Below are positions 1 to 6,877 of a DNA stretch of 64,000 nt, in pieces. Within the stretch, counting starts at the first letter, position 1; every line of letters begins with the position of its first letter. Where the stretch lies: contig NZ_QJRP01000015.1 of NCBI RefSeq assembly GCF_003205295.1, positions 1-64,000 on the forward strand, in the 5' to 3' direction. The position numbers and the translations under genes were made by a program. The DNA is from Pseudomonas mosselii. Its GTDB lineage: Bacteria > Pseudomonadota > Gammaproteobacteria > Pseudomonadales > Pseudomonadaceae. The notes beneath the pieces were generated by a model. It was not told the origin of the DNA. It saw only the letters and a list, made by a program, of their open reading frames with translations, and did not search any database.

Positions 1-51
1 TGCCAAATCCCCCCCCAACCGCTTTCGCCCAACCCAAAGAAAATTCATCCG

Positions 52-720
52 ATGACTGGACGCACCCACCCCGTGACCCCGCTCGTCAAACGCTCCCTGG
101 TAGAACAAGCCGTAGACCAGCTCCGCGACCGCATCGCCAAGGGCACCTGGTCCATAGGCCAACGCTTGCCCACAGAACCGGAGCTTGCCAGCGACCTGGG
201 CATCAGCCGCAACACCGTCCGCGAGGCCATGCGCGTCCTGGCCTTCAGCGGCCTGGTGGAAATCCGCCAGGGCGACGGCAGCTACCTGCGTACCGCCGTG
301 GACCCCTTGCAGGCCGTGCAGGTCATGTCCCGCTGCGCAGTCGAACACGCCCGCGAAACCCGCCATATCCTCGAAGCAGAAGCCATCGGCCTGGCCGCCG
401 TACGCCGCACCGACGCCGACCTGCAGGCCTTGCACGAGGCCCTGCAGCACAGCGCGCGGCACTTCCATGGCGATGTCGACGCCTACGTCGAATGCGACCT
501 GGTCTTCCACCAGCGCCTGGTGGACGCCGCCCACAACCCCGCCCTGAGCGAGCTGTACCGCTATTTCTCCAGCGTGGTCCGCGCCGCCCTGCAGCACAAC
601 ATGACCACCGTCCCCCGTTGCCAGGCCGTGTTCGACCTGCACGGGCAGATCCTCGACGCCCTCGAACAACGCGATCCGGAGCGGGCCAAGCACCTGAGCC
701 GGACCCTCATCGAATCCTGA
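52..720 (+). CDS. GntR/FadR-family transcriptional regulator
   Basis: This is a 222-aa DNA-binding regulator. An N-terminal GntR winged helix spans about residues 14-80 and includes the typical LPTEPELASDLGISRNTVRE helix-turn-helix. It is followed by an all-helical FCD ligand-binding domain to the C-terminus, with His residues (FHQRL, around 145) of the kind that often bind a metal or carboxylate. It lies 13 bp upstream of an MFS transporter gene on the same strand, so it probably controls that transporter and responds to its substrate or a derivative. The ligand cannot be told from sequence. The ATG chosen has only a weak A-rich ribosome binding site upstream. Family assignment is firm; the role is inferred from context. 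Confidence 0.9.
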   Translation: MTGRTHPVTPLVKRSLVEQAVDQLRDRIAKGTWSIGQRLPTEPELASDLGISRNTVREAMRVLAFSGLVEIRQGDGSYLRTAVDPLQAVQVMSRCAVEHARETRHILEAEAIGLAAVRRTDADLQALHEALQHSARHFHGDVDAYVECDLVFHQRLVDAAHNPALSELYRYFSSVVRAALQHNMTTVPRCQAVFDLHGQILDALEQRDPERAKHLSRTLIES

Positions 721-733
721 CAACGAGAAGGCC

Positions 734-2014
734 ATGGCCGAACAACTGACCCGCAATACCGCTCCCCGCGAGGCGGAGCTCGATGAACTGCTGATCGACG
801 CCGAAGCCGACGACGAGCAGGTCCAGCAACAGCCCGTGGTGCTGCGCAGGCCCTGGCTGTTGCTGCTGGGCCTGGTGCTGGTGGCGCTGAACCTGCGTCC
901 GGCGCTGTCGAGCATGTCGCCACTGCTCGGCCAGGTGTCCGAAGGGTTGGGGCTCAGCGCTTCGCAAGCCGGGCTGCTGACCACCTTGCCGGTACTGTGC
1001 CTGGGCCTGTTCGCACCGCTGGCGCCGATCCTGGCGCGACGTTTCGGCAGCGAGCGGGTGATCTTCGGCATTCTGCTGACCCTGGCGCTGGGCATCCTGG
1101 TGCGCAGCACCCTGGGCGCCACTGGCGTGTTCCTCGGCAGCCTGATGGCGGGGGCGAGCATCGGCATCATCGGCGTGCTGCTGCCAGGTATCGTCAAGCG
1201 CGACTTCCCCCAGCACGCCGGTACCCTGACCGGCGTCTATACCATGGCGCTGTGCCTGGGCGCCGCGATGGCCGCCGGGGCCACGGTGCCCTTGACCCGC
1301 CACTTCGATGACAGCTGGGCGCTGGGGCTGGGCTTCTGGCTGCTGCCTGCCCTGCTGGCGATGCTGGTCTGGCTGCCCCAGTCCCGACAGGGCCATGGCG
1401 TGCACAAGGTGGCCTACCGCGTGCGCGGGCTGTGGCGCGACCCGCTGGCCTGGCAGGTGACGCTGTACATGGGCCTGCAATCGTCGCTGGCCTACATCGT
1501 GTTCGGCTGGCTGCCTTCGATCCTGATCGGCCGCGGGCTGAGCCCGACCGAGGCGGGGCTGGTGCTGTCCGGTTCGGTGATCGTGCAACTGATCAGCTCG
1601 CTGAGCGCGCCCTGGCTGGCCACGCGTGGCAAGGACCAGCGCCTGGCCATCGTGGTGGTGATGCTGGTGACCCTGGGCGGGTTGTTCGGCTGCCTGTATG
1701 CGCCGATCGAAGGGCTGTGGGGCTGGGCGATCCTGCTCGGCCTGGGGCAGGGCGGTACCTTCGCCCTGGCACTGACCCTGATCGTGCTGCGCTCCGGGGA
1801 CGCCCATGTGGCGGCGAACCTGTCGAGCATGGCCCAGGGCGTGGGCTACACGCTGGCATCCATGGGGCCGTTCGCGGTGGGCCTGGTGCATGACTTGACC
1901 GGTGGCTGGAGCGCGGTGGGCTGGATTTTCGCGGTGCTGGGCGTCGGGGCGATCCTGTTCGGTCTCGGCGCCGGGCGGGCGCTGCATGTACAGGTCAGCA
2001 GCGAGCACGTTTAA
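734..2014 (+). CDS. MFS transporter, CynX/NimT type
   Basis: This is a 426-aa inner-membrane protein with about 12 hydrophobic segments starting near residue 38, after an acidic cytoplasmic N-terminus. The opening LNLRPALSSMSPLL segment and the overall pattern match the CynX/NimT branch of the major facilitator superfamily (cyanate and 2-nitroimidazole transporters). The start has a good ribosome binding site (GAGAAGG). It follows a GntR/FadR regulator by 13 bp and is probably co-transcribed with it. The substrate is unknown; a small organic anion would fit the subfamily. Confidence 0.88.
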   Translation: MAEQLTRNTAPREAELDELLIDAEADDEQVQQQPVVLRRPWLLLLGLVLVALNLRPALSSMSPLLGQVSEGLGLSASQAGLLTTLPVLCLGLFAPLAPILARRFGSERVIFGILLTLALGILVRSTLGATGVFLGSLMAGASIGIIGVLLPGIVKRDFPQHAGTLTGVYTMALCLGAAMAAGATVPLTRHFDDSWALGLGFWLLPALLAMLVWLPQSRQGHGVHKVAYRVRGLWRDPLAWQVTLYMGLQSSLAYIVFGWLPSILIGRGLSPTEAGLVLSGSVIVQLISSLSAPWLATRGKDQRLAIVVVMLVTLGGLFGCLYAPIEGLWGWAILLGLGQGGTFALALTLIVLRSGDAHVAANLSSMAQGVGYTLASMGPFAVGLVHDLTGGWSAVGWIFAVLGVGAILFGLGAGRALHVQVSSEHV

Positions 2015-2119
2015 GGCGCTGGCCTGCCCCGTGATCGTCATTCACGATGCGAATGGGCATGGTGTTGCTGGCATCCAGGCAGTATCTTGCGGGTTTCGCA
2101 CCTTGCGCAGGAACAGTCC

Positions 2120-2578
2120 ATGAGCGATGCCAACAGCGCCCTGATCACCCGTTTCTACCAGGCCTTCCAGCGCCTGGACGCCGAGGCCATGGTGGCCTGC
2201 TACAGCGAAGACATCGTCTTCCGCGACCCGGTCTTCGGCACCCTGCGCGGGCGTGACGCCGGTGACATGTGGCGGATGCTCACCGCCCGCGCCAAGGACT
2301 TCACTCTGACCTTCGACGACGTGCGCAGCGATGGCGCGCACTGGGTCGCGACCTACCTGTTCAGCCAGACCGGGCGGGTGGTGGTCAACGATATCCAGGC
2401 GCGCTTCGTGATCCGCGATGGGCTGATCTGCCAGCACGACGATACCTTCGACCTGTGGCGCTGGGCGCGTCAGGCGCTGGGTATGCCGGGTGTGCTGTTG
2501 GGCTGGACGCCGATGCTGCAGAACAAGGTGCGCCAGCAGGCGTTCAAGGGGCTTCGCGCATTCCAGCAGGCGCGCTGA
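2120..2578 (+). CDS. NTF2-like/SnoaL-like protein
   Basis: The product is a 152-aa soluble protein of the NTF2-like cone fold. The N-terminus [20 protein letters not shown] is the typical first helix, followed by FRDPVFG and beta-strand segments such as HWVATYLF. Such proteins act as small hydrolases, isomerases or ligand binders, so no reaction can be assigned. I placed the start at ATG 2120 (MSDANSAL) because the upstream TTG at 2087 adds a non-homologous-looking extension; a GGAAC sequence lies just upstream. It is a stand-alone gene between the MFS transporter and the GIY-YIG gene. Confidence 0.8.
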   Translation: MSDANSALITRFYQAFQRLDAEAMVACYSEDIVFRDPVFGTLRGRDAGDMWRMLTARAKDFTLTFDDVRSDGAHWVATYLFSQTGRVVVNDIQARFVIRDGLICQHDDTFDLWRWARQALGMPGVLLGWTPMLQNKVRQQAFKGLRAFQQAR

Positions 2579-2621
2579 GGCGTTAAGCTGGCGGCCTTCT
2601 TCCGTTGCACCGAACCGAGCC

Positions 2622-2912
2622 GTGAGCGAAACAACGCCTTCCCCCGACTGCAAACCCTGGTACGTCTACCTGGTGCGTGCCGCCAATGGCTCGTTGTACT
2701 GCGGTATCAGCGACGATCCGCAGCGACGGTTCATCAAGCACCAGAAAGGGCAGGGCGCGCGCTATTTCAAGACCAGCCCGGCGCAGGCGCTGGTGTATGT
2801 GGAGCAATGGCCGGACAAGGGCGAGGCCTTGCGCCAGGAGCGGTTGGTGAAGAAGCTGCGCAAGGCGGCGAAGGAGGCGTTGGTGGCGTCCTATGCCGGT
2901 GTCGCGGGGTAG
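2622..2912 (+). CDS. GIY-YIG domain protein, YhbQ/UPF0213-like
   Basis: This is a small 96-aa protein that is almost entirely a GIY-YIG nuclease domain. [18 protein letters not shown] holds the GIY/YIG-equivalent strand motifs, followed by the conserved Arg (PQRR), and the region around residues 58-75 holds the conserved Glu. Relatives include YhbQ, and members act on DNA or have no known function. The start is taken as GTG 2622, since the longer frame from 2490 runs inside the preceding gene. Length fits the family. It is probably a structure-specific or orphan nuclease; this is inference. Confidence 0.82.
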   Translation: MSETTPSPDCKPWYVYLVRAANGSLYCGISDDPQRRFIKHQKGQGARYFKTSPAQALVYVEQWPDKGEALRQERLVKKLRKAAKEALVASYAGVAG

Positions 2913-2987
2913 TGTCCTCGTCACGGCACCCGAGACGGGTTGCAGCGCCTTGGCCCTACACACCTATGGCGCCGCGTTGTTCCCTGT

Positions 2988-3251
2988 TCAGTGTTTCATG
3001 CCTAGTTCGGCATCATCCATCAATGCCTTGGCCAGCGCGCTCAGGTAATACGAGGCCCAGAGCAACTGGGGCTTTTCCTCCATGATCCCGGTGATGGTCA
3101 GGTCACGTACGCAGCCCATCAGTTCCGAGGCCTGGTCGCGGGCGTGCTGGCAGGGGATGCCGGGTTCGATGCAGAACAGCGGGTCGGTCATGCCTTCGCC
3201 CTGATAGAACTTGGTCTTGCCGACGGTGGTGGGGGTGTTGTCTGTGGTCAT
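2988..3251 (-). CDS. DUF3077 family small protein
   Basis: The 87-aa product (start MTTDNTPTTVG) resembles the Pseudomonas DUF3077 family. It contains the segment FCIEPGIPCQHARDQASEL, with two Cys residues, followed by an amphipathic helix and a helical C-terminus. The start at 3251 has a strong ribosome binding site (AGGGAG, about 7 nt away); the longer reading to 3293 runs into a REP element. It lies downstream of the DUF6124 gene on the same strand, with a REP pair between. There is no signal peptide or membrane segment. Function is unknown. Confidence 0.72.
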   Translation of the reverse strand: MTTDNTPTTVGKTKFYQGEGMTDPLFCIEPGIPCQHARDQASELMGCVRDLTITGIMEEKPQLLWASYYLSALAKALMDDAELGMKH

Positions 3252-3289
3252 GATTTTTCTCCCTGAAAGGGTCGGTGCCTGTGCGGGCG

Positions 3290-3368
3290 CCATCGCGGGG
3301 CAAGCCCGCTCCCACGCAGCCGAGGCCTACTGAGTGCTGGCGTGGGAGCGGGCTTGCCCCGCGATTGG
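3290..3368. repeat. REP palindrome pair (GGGCTTGCCCC class)
   Basis: Two REP units face each other. The left arm at 3292-3316 and the right arm at 3341-3365 are exact reverse complements of about 25 bp. It lies between the DUF6124 and DUF3077 genes. Confidence 0.9.
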
Positions 3369-3370
3369 GC

Positions 3371-3613
3371 TTAATGCAACGTCGGCGCCTGCGCCGGCAT
3401 CTGTACCTGGATCAATGCCGCTTCGAGCAACACACGCAGCGACTCCATTTCATGCATCGACGCCATCATCAGCACGGCAGCCGGCGACCTGGGTTTGAGC
3501 TGCACGGCATGATGGGCCACGGTCAAGGCGCACAGGGCGTACTCGGTGGCCTGGATGAGGGTGTCTTCGAGGGAATGAGGGTTGTGGGGTGGATCGGGGA
3601 CGATCTTTAGCAT
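3371..3613 (-). CDS. DUF6124 family small protein
   Basis: The 80-aa product (MLKIVPDPPHNPHSLEDTLI at its start) matches the pattern of Pseudomonas DUF6124 proteins. The Pro-rich N-terminus is followed by two helices, and the second (MMASMHEMESLRVLLEAAL) is strongly amphipathic. It is cytoplasmic and of unknown function. A DUF3077 gene follows on the same strand. Just upstream, a 37-codon reading frame ends 5 nt before this ATG, in a region with a large inverted repeat, which suggests a regulated leader. The ribosome binding site is weak, which would fit translational control. Confidence 0.7.
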   Translation of the reverse strand: MLKIVPDPPHNPHSLEDTLIQATEYALCALTVAHHAVQLKPRSPAAVLMMASMHEMESLRVLLEAALIQVQMPAQAPTLH

Positions 3614-3618
3614 GTTGG

Positions 3619-3732
3619 TTAGCCTATCAAGTGGGCCACTACACGCTTGCTGTCAAACAAGAGGGTGGCAGCTGTACATGGGTTGACAGACCGGTAGGCA
3701 AACCAAAACCCGGCGCACATGAAGTGCCCCAT
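3619..3732 (-). CDS. Possible upstream small ORF (37 aa)
   Basis: A 37-codon frame starting MGHFMCAGFWFAYRSVNP ends with TAA 5 nt before the ATG of the DUF6124 gene. I see no good ribosome binding site. It overlaps one arm of the inverted repeat at 3683-3709. It could be a leader peptide or a chance frame within a conserved untranslated region. Confidence 0.25.
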   Translation of the reverse strand: MGHFMCAGFWFAYRSVNPCTAATLLFDSKRVVAHLIG

Positions 3733-3785
3733 GCACAGCAGCCATAGAAGGCAAAGCCGTTTGGTTTGACTAGTCGACCTGTCAA
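3683..3785. repeat. Imperfect inverted repeat in the DUF6124 leader
   Basis: TTGACAG-N9-CAAACCAAA at 3683-3708 is mirrored on the opposite strand at 3759-3785 as TTGACAG-N10-CAAACCAAA. The inner CAAACCAAA/TTTGGTTTG parts can form a 9-bp RNA stem closing a loop of about 50 nt. It could be a paired protein-binding site or an RNA structure. Confidence 0.6.
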
Positions 3786-3934
3786 AGTCGATCGCTGAAT
3801 GTGCAGCGACTGCCCGAGACTAGAGGCCAACCCAGACCACCGCAATGGCTTGAAAGGGCTTGGGAGTATGTTTGGGAAATGGACTACAGGGAATGGGGAA
3901 AGTCTGATGATTCGGTGATCTGTTCGAGATCGCT

Positions 3935-4030
3935 GGGGCTGCTTTGCAGCCCTTTCGCGACGCAAGGCCGCTCCCACAGGGAAACGCGATCGCCTGTGGG
4001 GCGCGAAAGGGGCGCAACGCGCCCCCGGCG
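3935..4030. repeat. REP element with degenerate partner
   Basis: One full REP (CCTTTCGCGACGCAAGGCCG followed by CTCCCACAGG) is followed by a shortened inverted partner (CCTGTGGGGCGCGAAAGGGG). It abuts the stop codon of ndpA. Confidence 0.8.
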
Positions 4031-4033
4031 ATT

Positions 4034-5041
4034 TCAGTCCTTGCGCCGCTTCAACTGGTCGATCAGCTGCGTCGGCAAGCCCTTGATCACCAGCGTCCCG
4101 GCTTCCTCGTCATACTCCACCTTCGACCCCAGCAAATGCGCCTCGAAGCTGATCGACAACCCCTCGGCACGCCCGGTAAAGCGGCGGAACTGGTTCAGGG
4201 TGCGCTTGTCGGCCGGGATTTCCGGCGACAGCCCGTAGTCGCTGTTGCGGATATGGTCGTAGAACGCCTCGGGCCGGTCTTCGTCGATCAGGCTGGAGAG
4301 CTCCTCAAGCGTCACCGGCTCGCCCAGCTTGGTCTGGGTGGTGGCGTAGTCGACCAGGGTCTGGGTCTTCTCTCGGGCGGACTCTTCCGGCAGGTCTTCT
4401 TTCTCCACGAAGTCGCTGAAGGCCTTGAGCAGGGTGCGGGTTTCGCCCGGGCCGTCGACGCCTTCCTGGCAGCCGATGAAGTCGCGGAAATAATCCGAGA
4501 CCTTCTTGCCGTTCTTGCCCTTGATGAACGAGATGTACTGCTTGGAGTTCTGGTTGTTCTTCCACTCGGACAGGTTGACCCGCGCCGCCAGGTGCAGCTG
4601 GCCCAGGTCCAGGTGCCGCGACGGAGTGACGTCGAGTTCGGCGTTCACCGCCACGCCTTCGCTGTGGTGCAGCAGGGCGATGGCCAGGTACTCGGTCATG
4701 CCTTGCTGGTAATGGGCGAACAGCACGTGGCCGCCGGTGGACAGGTTGGACTCTTCCATCAGCTTCTGCAGGTGCTCGACGGCGACGCGGCTGAAGGCGG
4801 CGAAGTCCTTTTCCTCGTCCAGGTACTGCTTGAGCCAGCCGCTGAACGGGTAGGCGCCGGACTCGCCGTGGAAAAAGCCCCAGGCTTTGCCTTGCTTGGC
4901 GTTGTAGCTGTCGTTGAGGTCGGCCAGCAGGTTCTCGATGGCGTCGGAGGCTGCCAGTTCGCTGTCGCGCGCATGGAGCACGGCGGGGCTGCCATCGGGC
5001 TTCTTGTCGATCAGGTGAACGATGCAATGACGGATTGGCAT
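4034..5041 (-). CDS. ndpA: Nucleoid-associated protein NdpA/YejK
   Basis: The 335-aa protein begins [20 protein letters not shown] and has the length and overall pattern of the YejK/NdpA (37-kDa nucleoid-associated) family. It is a cytoplasmic DNA-associated protein with no clear enzymatic motif. It is transcribed divergently from hupN, which encodes an HU protein, so two nucleoid genes share one control region. The ATG at 5041 gives the expected family length. Its 3' end abuts a REP element. The precise role in chromosome packing is not defined by the sequence. Confidence 0.93.
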   Translation of the reverse strand: MPIRHCIVHLIDKKPDGSPAVLHARDSELAASDAIENLLADLNDSYNAKQGKAWGFFHGESGAYPFSGWLKQYLDEEKDFAAFSRVAVEHLQKLMEESNLSTGGHVLFAHYQQGMTEYLAIALLHHSEGVAVNAELDVTPSRHLDLGQLHLAARVNLSEWKNNQNSKQYISFIKGKNGKKVSDYFRDFIGCQEGVDGPGETRTLLKAFSDFVEKEDLPEESAREKTQTLVDYATTQTKLGEPVTLEELSSLIDEDRPEAFYDHIRNSDYGLSPEIPADKRTLNQFRRFTGRAEGLSISFEAHLLGSKVEYDEEAGTLVIKGLPTQLIDQLKRRKD

Positions 5042-5432
5042 GGAATTCTCGGTGGTGTGAGCGGTGAAAAGCCGCGCTGCAAAAGTCGTTCAGTTTAACC
5101 CAGGGCGAGGGTGGTGCAGTGGCCAGATGTTGGCGTAAATGTCGGTTGTTTGTTTTTTGTTCAAAAATTTGCGATTTTTCTGAAAACCCCCGAAAAACCT
5201 GAACAAAAACGCGGTCGACAGCGGATATTTCTCGATTCCTGTGGTAGCTTTGCGCGGTCTTGCGCCCCTTGGGTGGCGCATTGCTGGCAGATCGCTTGCG
5301 CGGTGTCGAACCAAACGCCGATTTGCGTATCTACATACGCGATCGACGCGGCCTCTGGATTGTCCCGGGCTGGCCCGACCACCGACCAAGCATGCTGCAC
5401 AACCTCTGATTTGATAGGGAAGGAACACCACC
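5042..5432. promoter_or_regulatory. ndpA-hupN divergent control region
   Basis: This 391-bp region separates two divergent nucleoid genes and has no credible ORF. Near ndpA it is AT-rich and holds a perfect 10-bp inverted repeat (TTTTTGTTCA at 5154-5163, TGAACAAAAA at 5200-5209). Nearer hupN it is GC-rich. The hupN start is preceded by a good ribosome binding site (AAGGAA). Confidence 0.6.
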
Positions 5433-5714
5433 ATGGCACTGACCAAAGACCAACTGATTGCCGACATCGCTGAAGCTATCGACGCGCCGAAAACCACCGC
5501 GCGTAATGCACTGGAGCAACTGGGCCAGATCGTTGCCGACCAACTGGAAAACGGCGCTGAAATCACCCTGCCAGGCATCGGCAAGCTGAAAGTCTCCGAG
5601 CGTCCTGCCCGTACCGGCCGCAACCCTTCGACTGGCGCTGCCATCGAAATCGCTGCCAAGAAAGTCGTCAAGTTCGTTCCAGCCAAAGTGCTGACCGACT
5701 CGATCAACAAGTAA
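5433..5714 (+). CDS. hupN: HU-family DNA-binding protein HupN
   Basis: The 93-aa protein is a complete HU/IHF-fold subunit. The N-terminal helices (MALTKDQLIADIAEAID) are followed by the signature GIGKLKVSERPARTGRNPST, which forms the DNA-embracing arm. HU proteins bind and bend DNA without strong sequence preference and act as dimers. Its position next to ndpA matches the HU paralogue called hupN in P. putida; that name rests on context, while HU family membership is certain. It has its own terminator right after the stop. Confidence 0.93.
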   Translation: MALTKDQLIADIAEAIDAPKTTARNALEQLGQIVADQLENGAEITLPGIGKLKVSERPARTGRNPSTGAAIEIAAKKVVKFVPAKVLTDSINK

Positions 5715-5733
5715 TTGTTGATGTGTTGACGAA

Positions 5734-5765
5734 ACCGCGCCCGGCTTGCCCGGGCGCGGTTTTTT
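5734..5765 (+). terminator. hupN intrinsic terminator
   Basis: An 11-bp GC stem (ACCGCGCCCGG with CCGGGCGCGGT) is followed by a T run at 5761-5765, directly downstream of hupN. The last bases touch the rlmF stop codon on the other strand. Confidence 0.9.
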
Positions 5766-6715
5766 CATGCCTGTGATTTGCGCGCGGCATGCCATTGCTG
5801 GCGTGCGCTGTCGTCCTGGAAACTCCAGGCGACCATGCGGCTCTGCTTCTGCCCCTGGCCCATCTCGACGATGCGCAGGGCCTTCACCCCGGCCTTCTTC
5901 AAGGCCGACTCGATGCGCGGCAGGTTGCTGGCCTTGGACACCAGGCTGGTGAACCACAGCACCTGGGTCGCGTACTGGGCGCTTTCGGCGACCAGTTGGC
6001 TGACGAAGCGGATCTCGCCGCCTTCGCACCACAGTTCGTTGTTCTGCCCACCAAAGTTCAGCACCGGCAGCTTGCGCTTGGGGTCCTGCTTGCCGAGGTT
6101 CTTCCACTTGCGCTGGCTGCCACGGGTGGCTTCCTCGCGGGAGGCGTGGAACGGCGGGTTGCACAGGGTGACGTCGAAGCGTTCGTCGGCCTGCAGCAAG
6201 CCACTGAGAATATGCCTGGGCTGCGCTTGCTGGCGCAGGCTGATGGCCTTGTCGAGCTTGTTTGCCTGGACGATGGCCTTGGCCGAGGCCAGGGCCACGC
6301 CGTCGATGTCGGAGCCGGTGAAGCGCCAGCGGTAGTCGCTGTGGCCGAGCAGGGGGTAGATGCAGTTGGCGCCGACGCCGATATCCAGGGCGCGCACCTG
6401 GGCGCCGCGGGGGATCTCGCCGCCGTTGTCGTCGGCCAGCAGGTCGGCCAGCACGTGGATGTAGTCGGCCCGGCCGGGAATCGGCGGGCACAGGTAGTCG
6501 GCCGGGATATCCCAGTGCTGGATGCCGTACTGGGCCTTGAGCAGGGCGCGGTTGAACACCCGCACGGCCTCGGGGTTGGCGAAGTCGATGCTGGGCTTGC
6601 CGTAGGGGTTGGTGATGGTGAAGCGGGCCAGGTCCGGGTGTGCCTTGATCAGCGCGGGAAAGTCGTAGCGGCCCTGGTGGCGGTTGCGTGGGTGCAGGGT
6701 GGGTTTGTTGGTCAT
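5765..6715 (-). CDS. rlmF: 23S rRNA (adenine-1618-N6)-methyltransferase RlmF
   Basis: The 316-aa protein begins [19 protein letters not shown], a typical RlmF N-terminus. It carries an AdoMet-binding fold ([16 protein letters not shown]) and the N6-adenine methyltransferase catalytic motif NPPF ([10 protein letters not shown]). RlmF methylates A1618 of 23S rRNA. I start at ATG 6715, because the longer frame to 6769 is translated REP sequence. It converges on hupN, and a REP pair separates it from valS. The C-terminus is rich in Lys and Gln, consistent with RNA contact. Confidence 0.94.
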   Translation of the reverse strand: MTNKPTLHPRNRHQGRYDFPALIKAHPDLARFTITNPYGKPSIDFANPEAVRVFNRALLKAQYGIQHWDIPADYLCPPIPGRADYIHVLADLLADDNGGEIPRGAQVRALDIGVGANCIYPLLGHSDYRWRFTGSDIDGVALASAKAIVQANKLDKAISLRQQAQPRHILSGLLQADERFDVTLCNPPFHASREEATRGSQRKWKNLGKQDPKRKLPVLNFGGQNNELWCEGGEIRFVSQLVAESAQYATQVLWFTSLVSKASNLPRIESALKKAGVKALRIVEMGQGQKQSRMVAWSFQDDSARQQWHAARKSQA

Positions 6716-6740
6716 GGTCGGGTCCGGTGTTGCCGGCAGT

Positions 6741-6860
6741 GGGGCCGCTTTGCAGCCCTTTCGCGACACAAGGCCGCTCCTACAGGATAGCGGCGCCTTT
6801 CAAGCTGGCGCCGTCCTGTGGGAGCGGCCTTGTGTCGCGAAAGGGCCGCAACGCGGCCCC
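6741..6860. repeat. REP palindrome pair (GCGGCCTTGTGTCGCG class)
   Basis: Two inverted REP units with extended GGGGCCGC/GCGGCCCC ends fill the gap between rlmF and valS. The spacer holds a smaller GGCGCC palindrome. Confidence 0.9.
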
Positions 6861-6877
6861 AGCGGTCTATCAGGTTG

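Larger units (their letters stand above)
3614..4033. other. Intergenic leader region upstream of DUF6124
   Basis: This 420-bp stretch has no confident gene. Reading toward the DUF6124 gene on the minus strand, it holds an imperfect inverted repeat (3683-3709 with 3759-3785), a 37-codon open frame (3619-3732) and AT-richer sequence around 3840-3910. A single REP plus a half-conserved partner lies at about 3935-4030, next to ndpA. It probably contains the promoter and leader of the DUF6124/DUF3077 pair. Confidence 0.5.
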
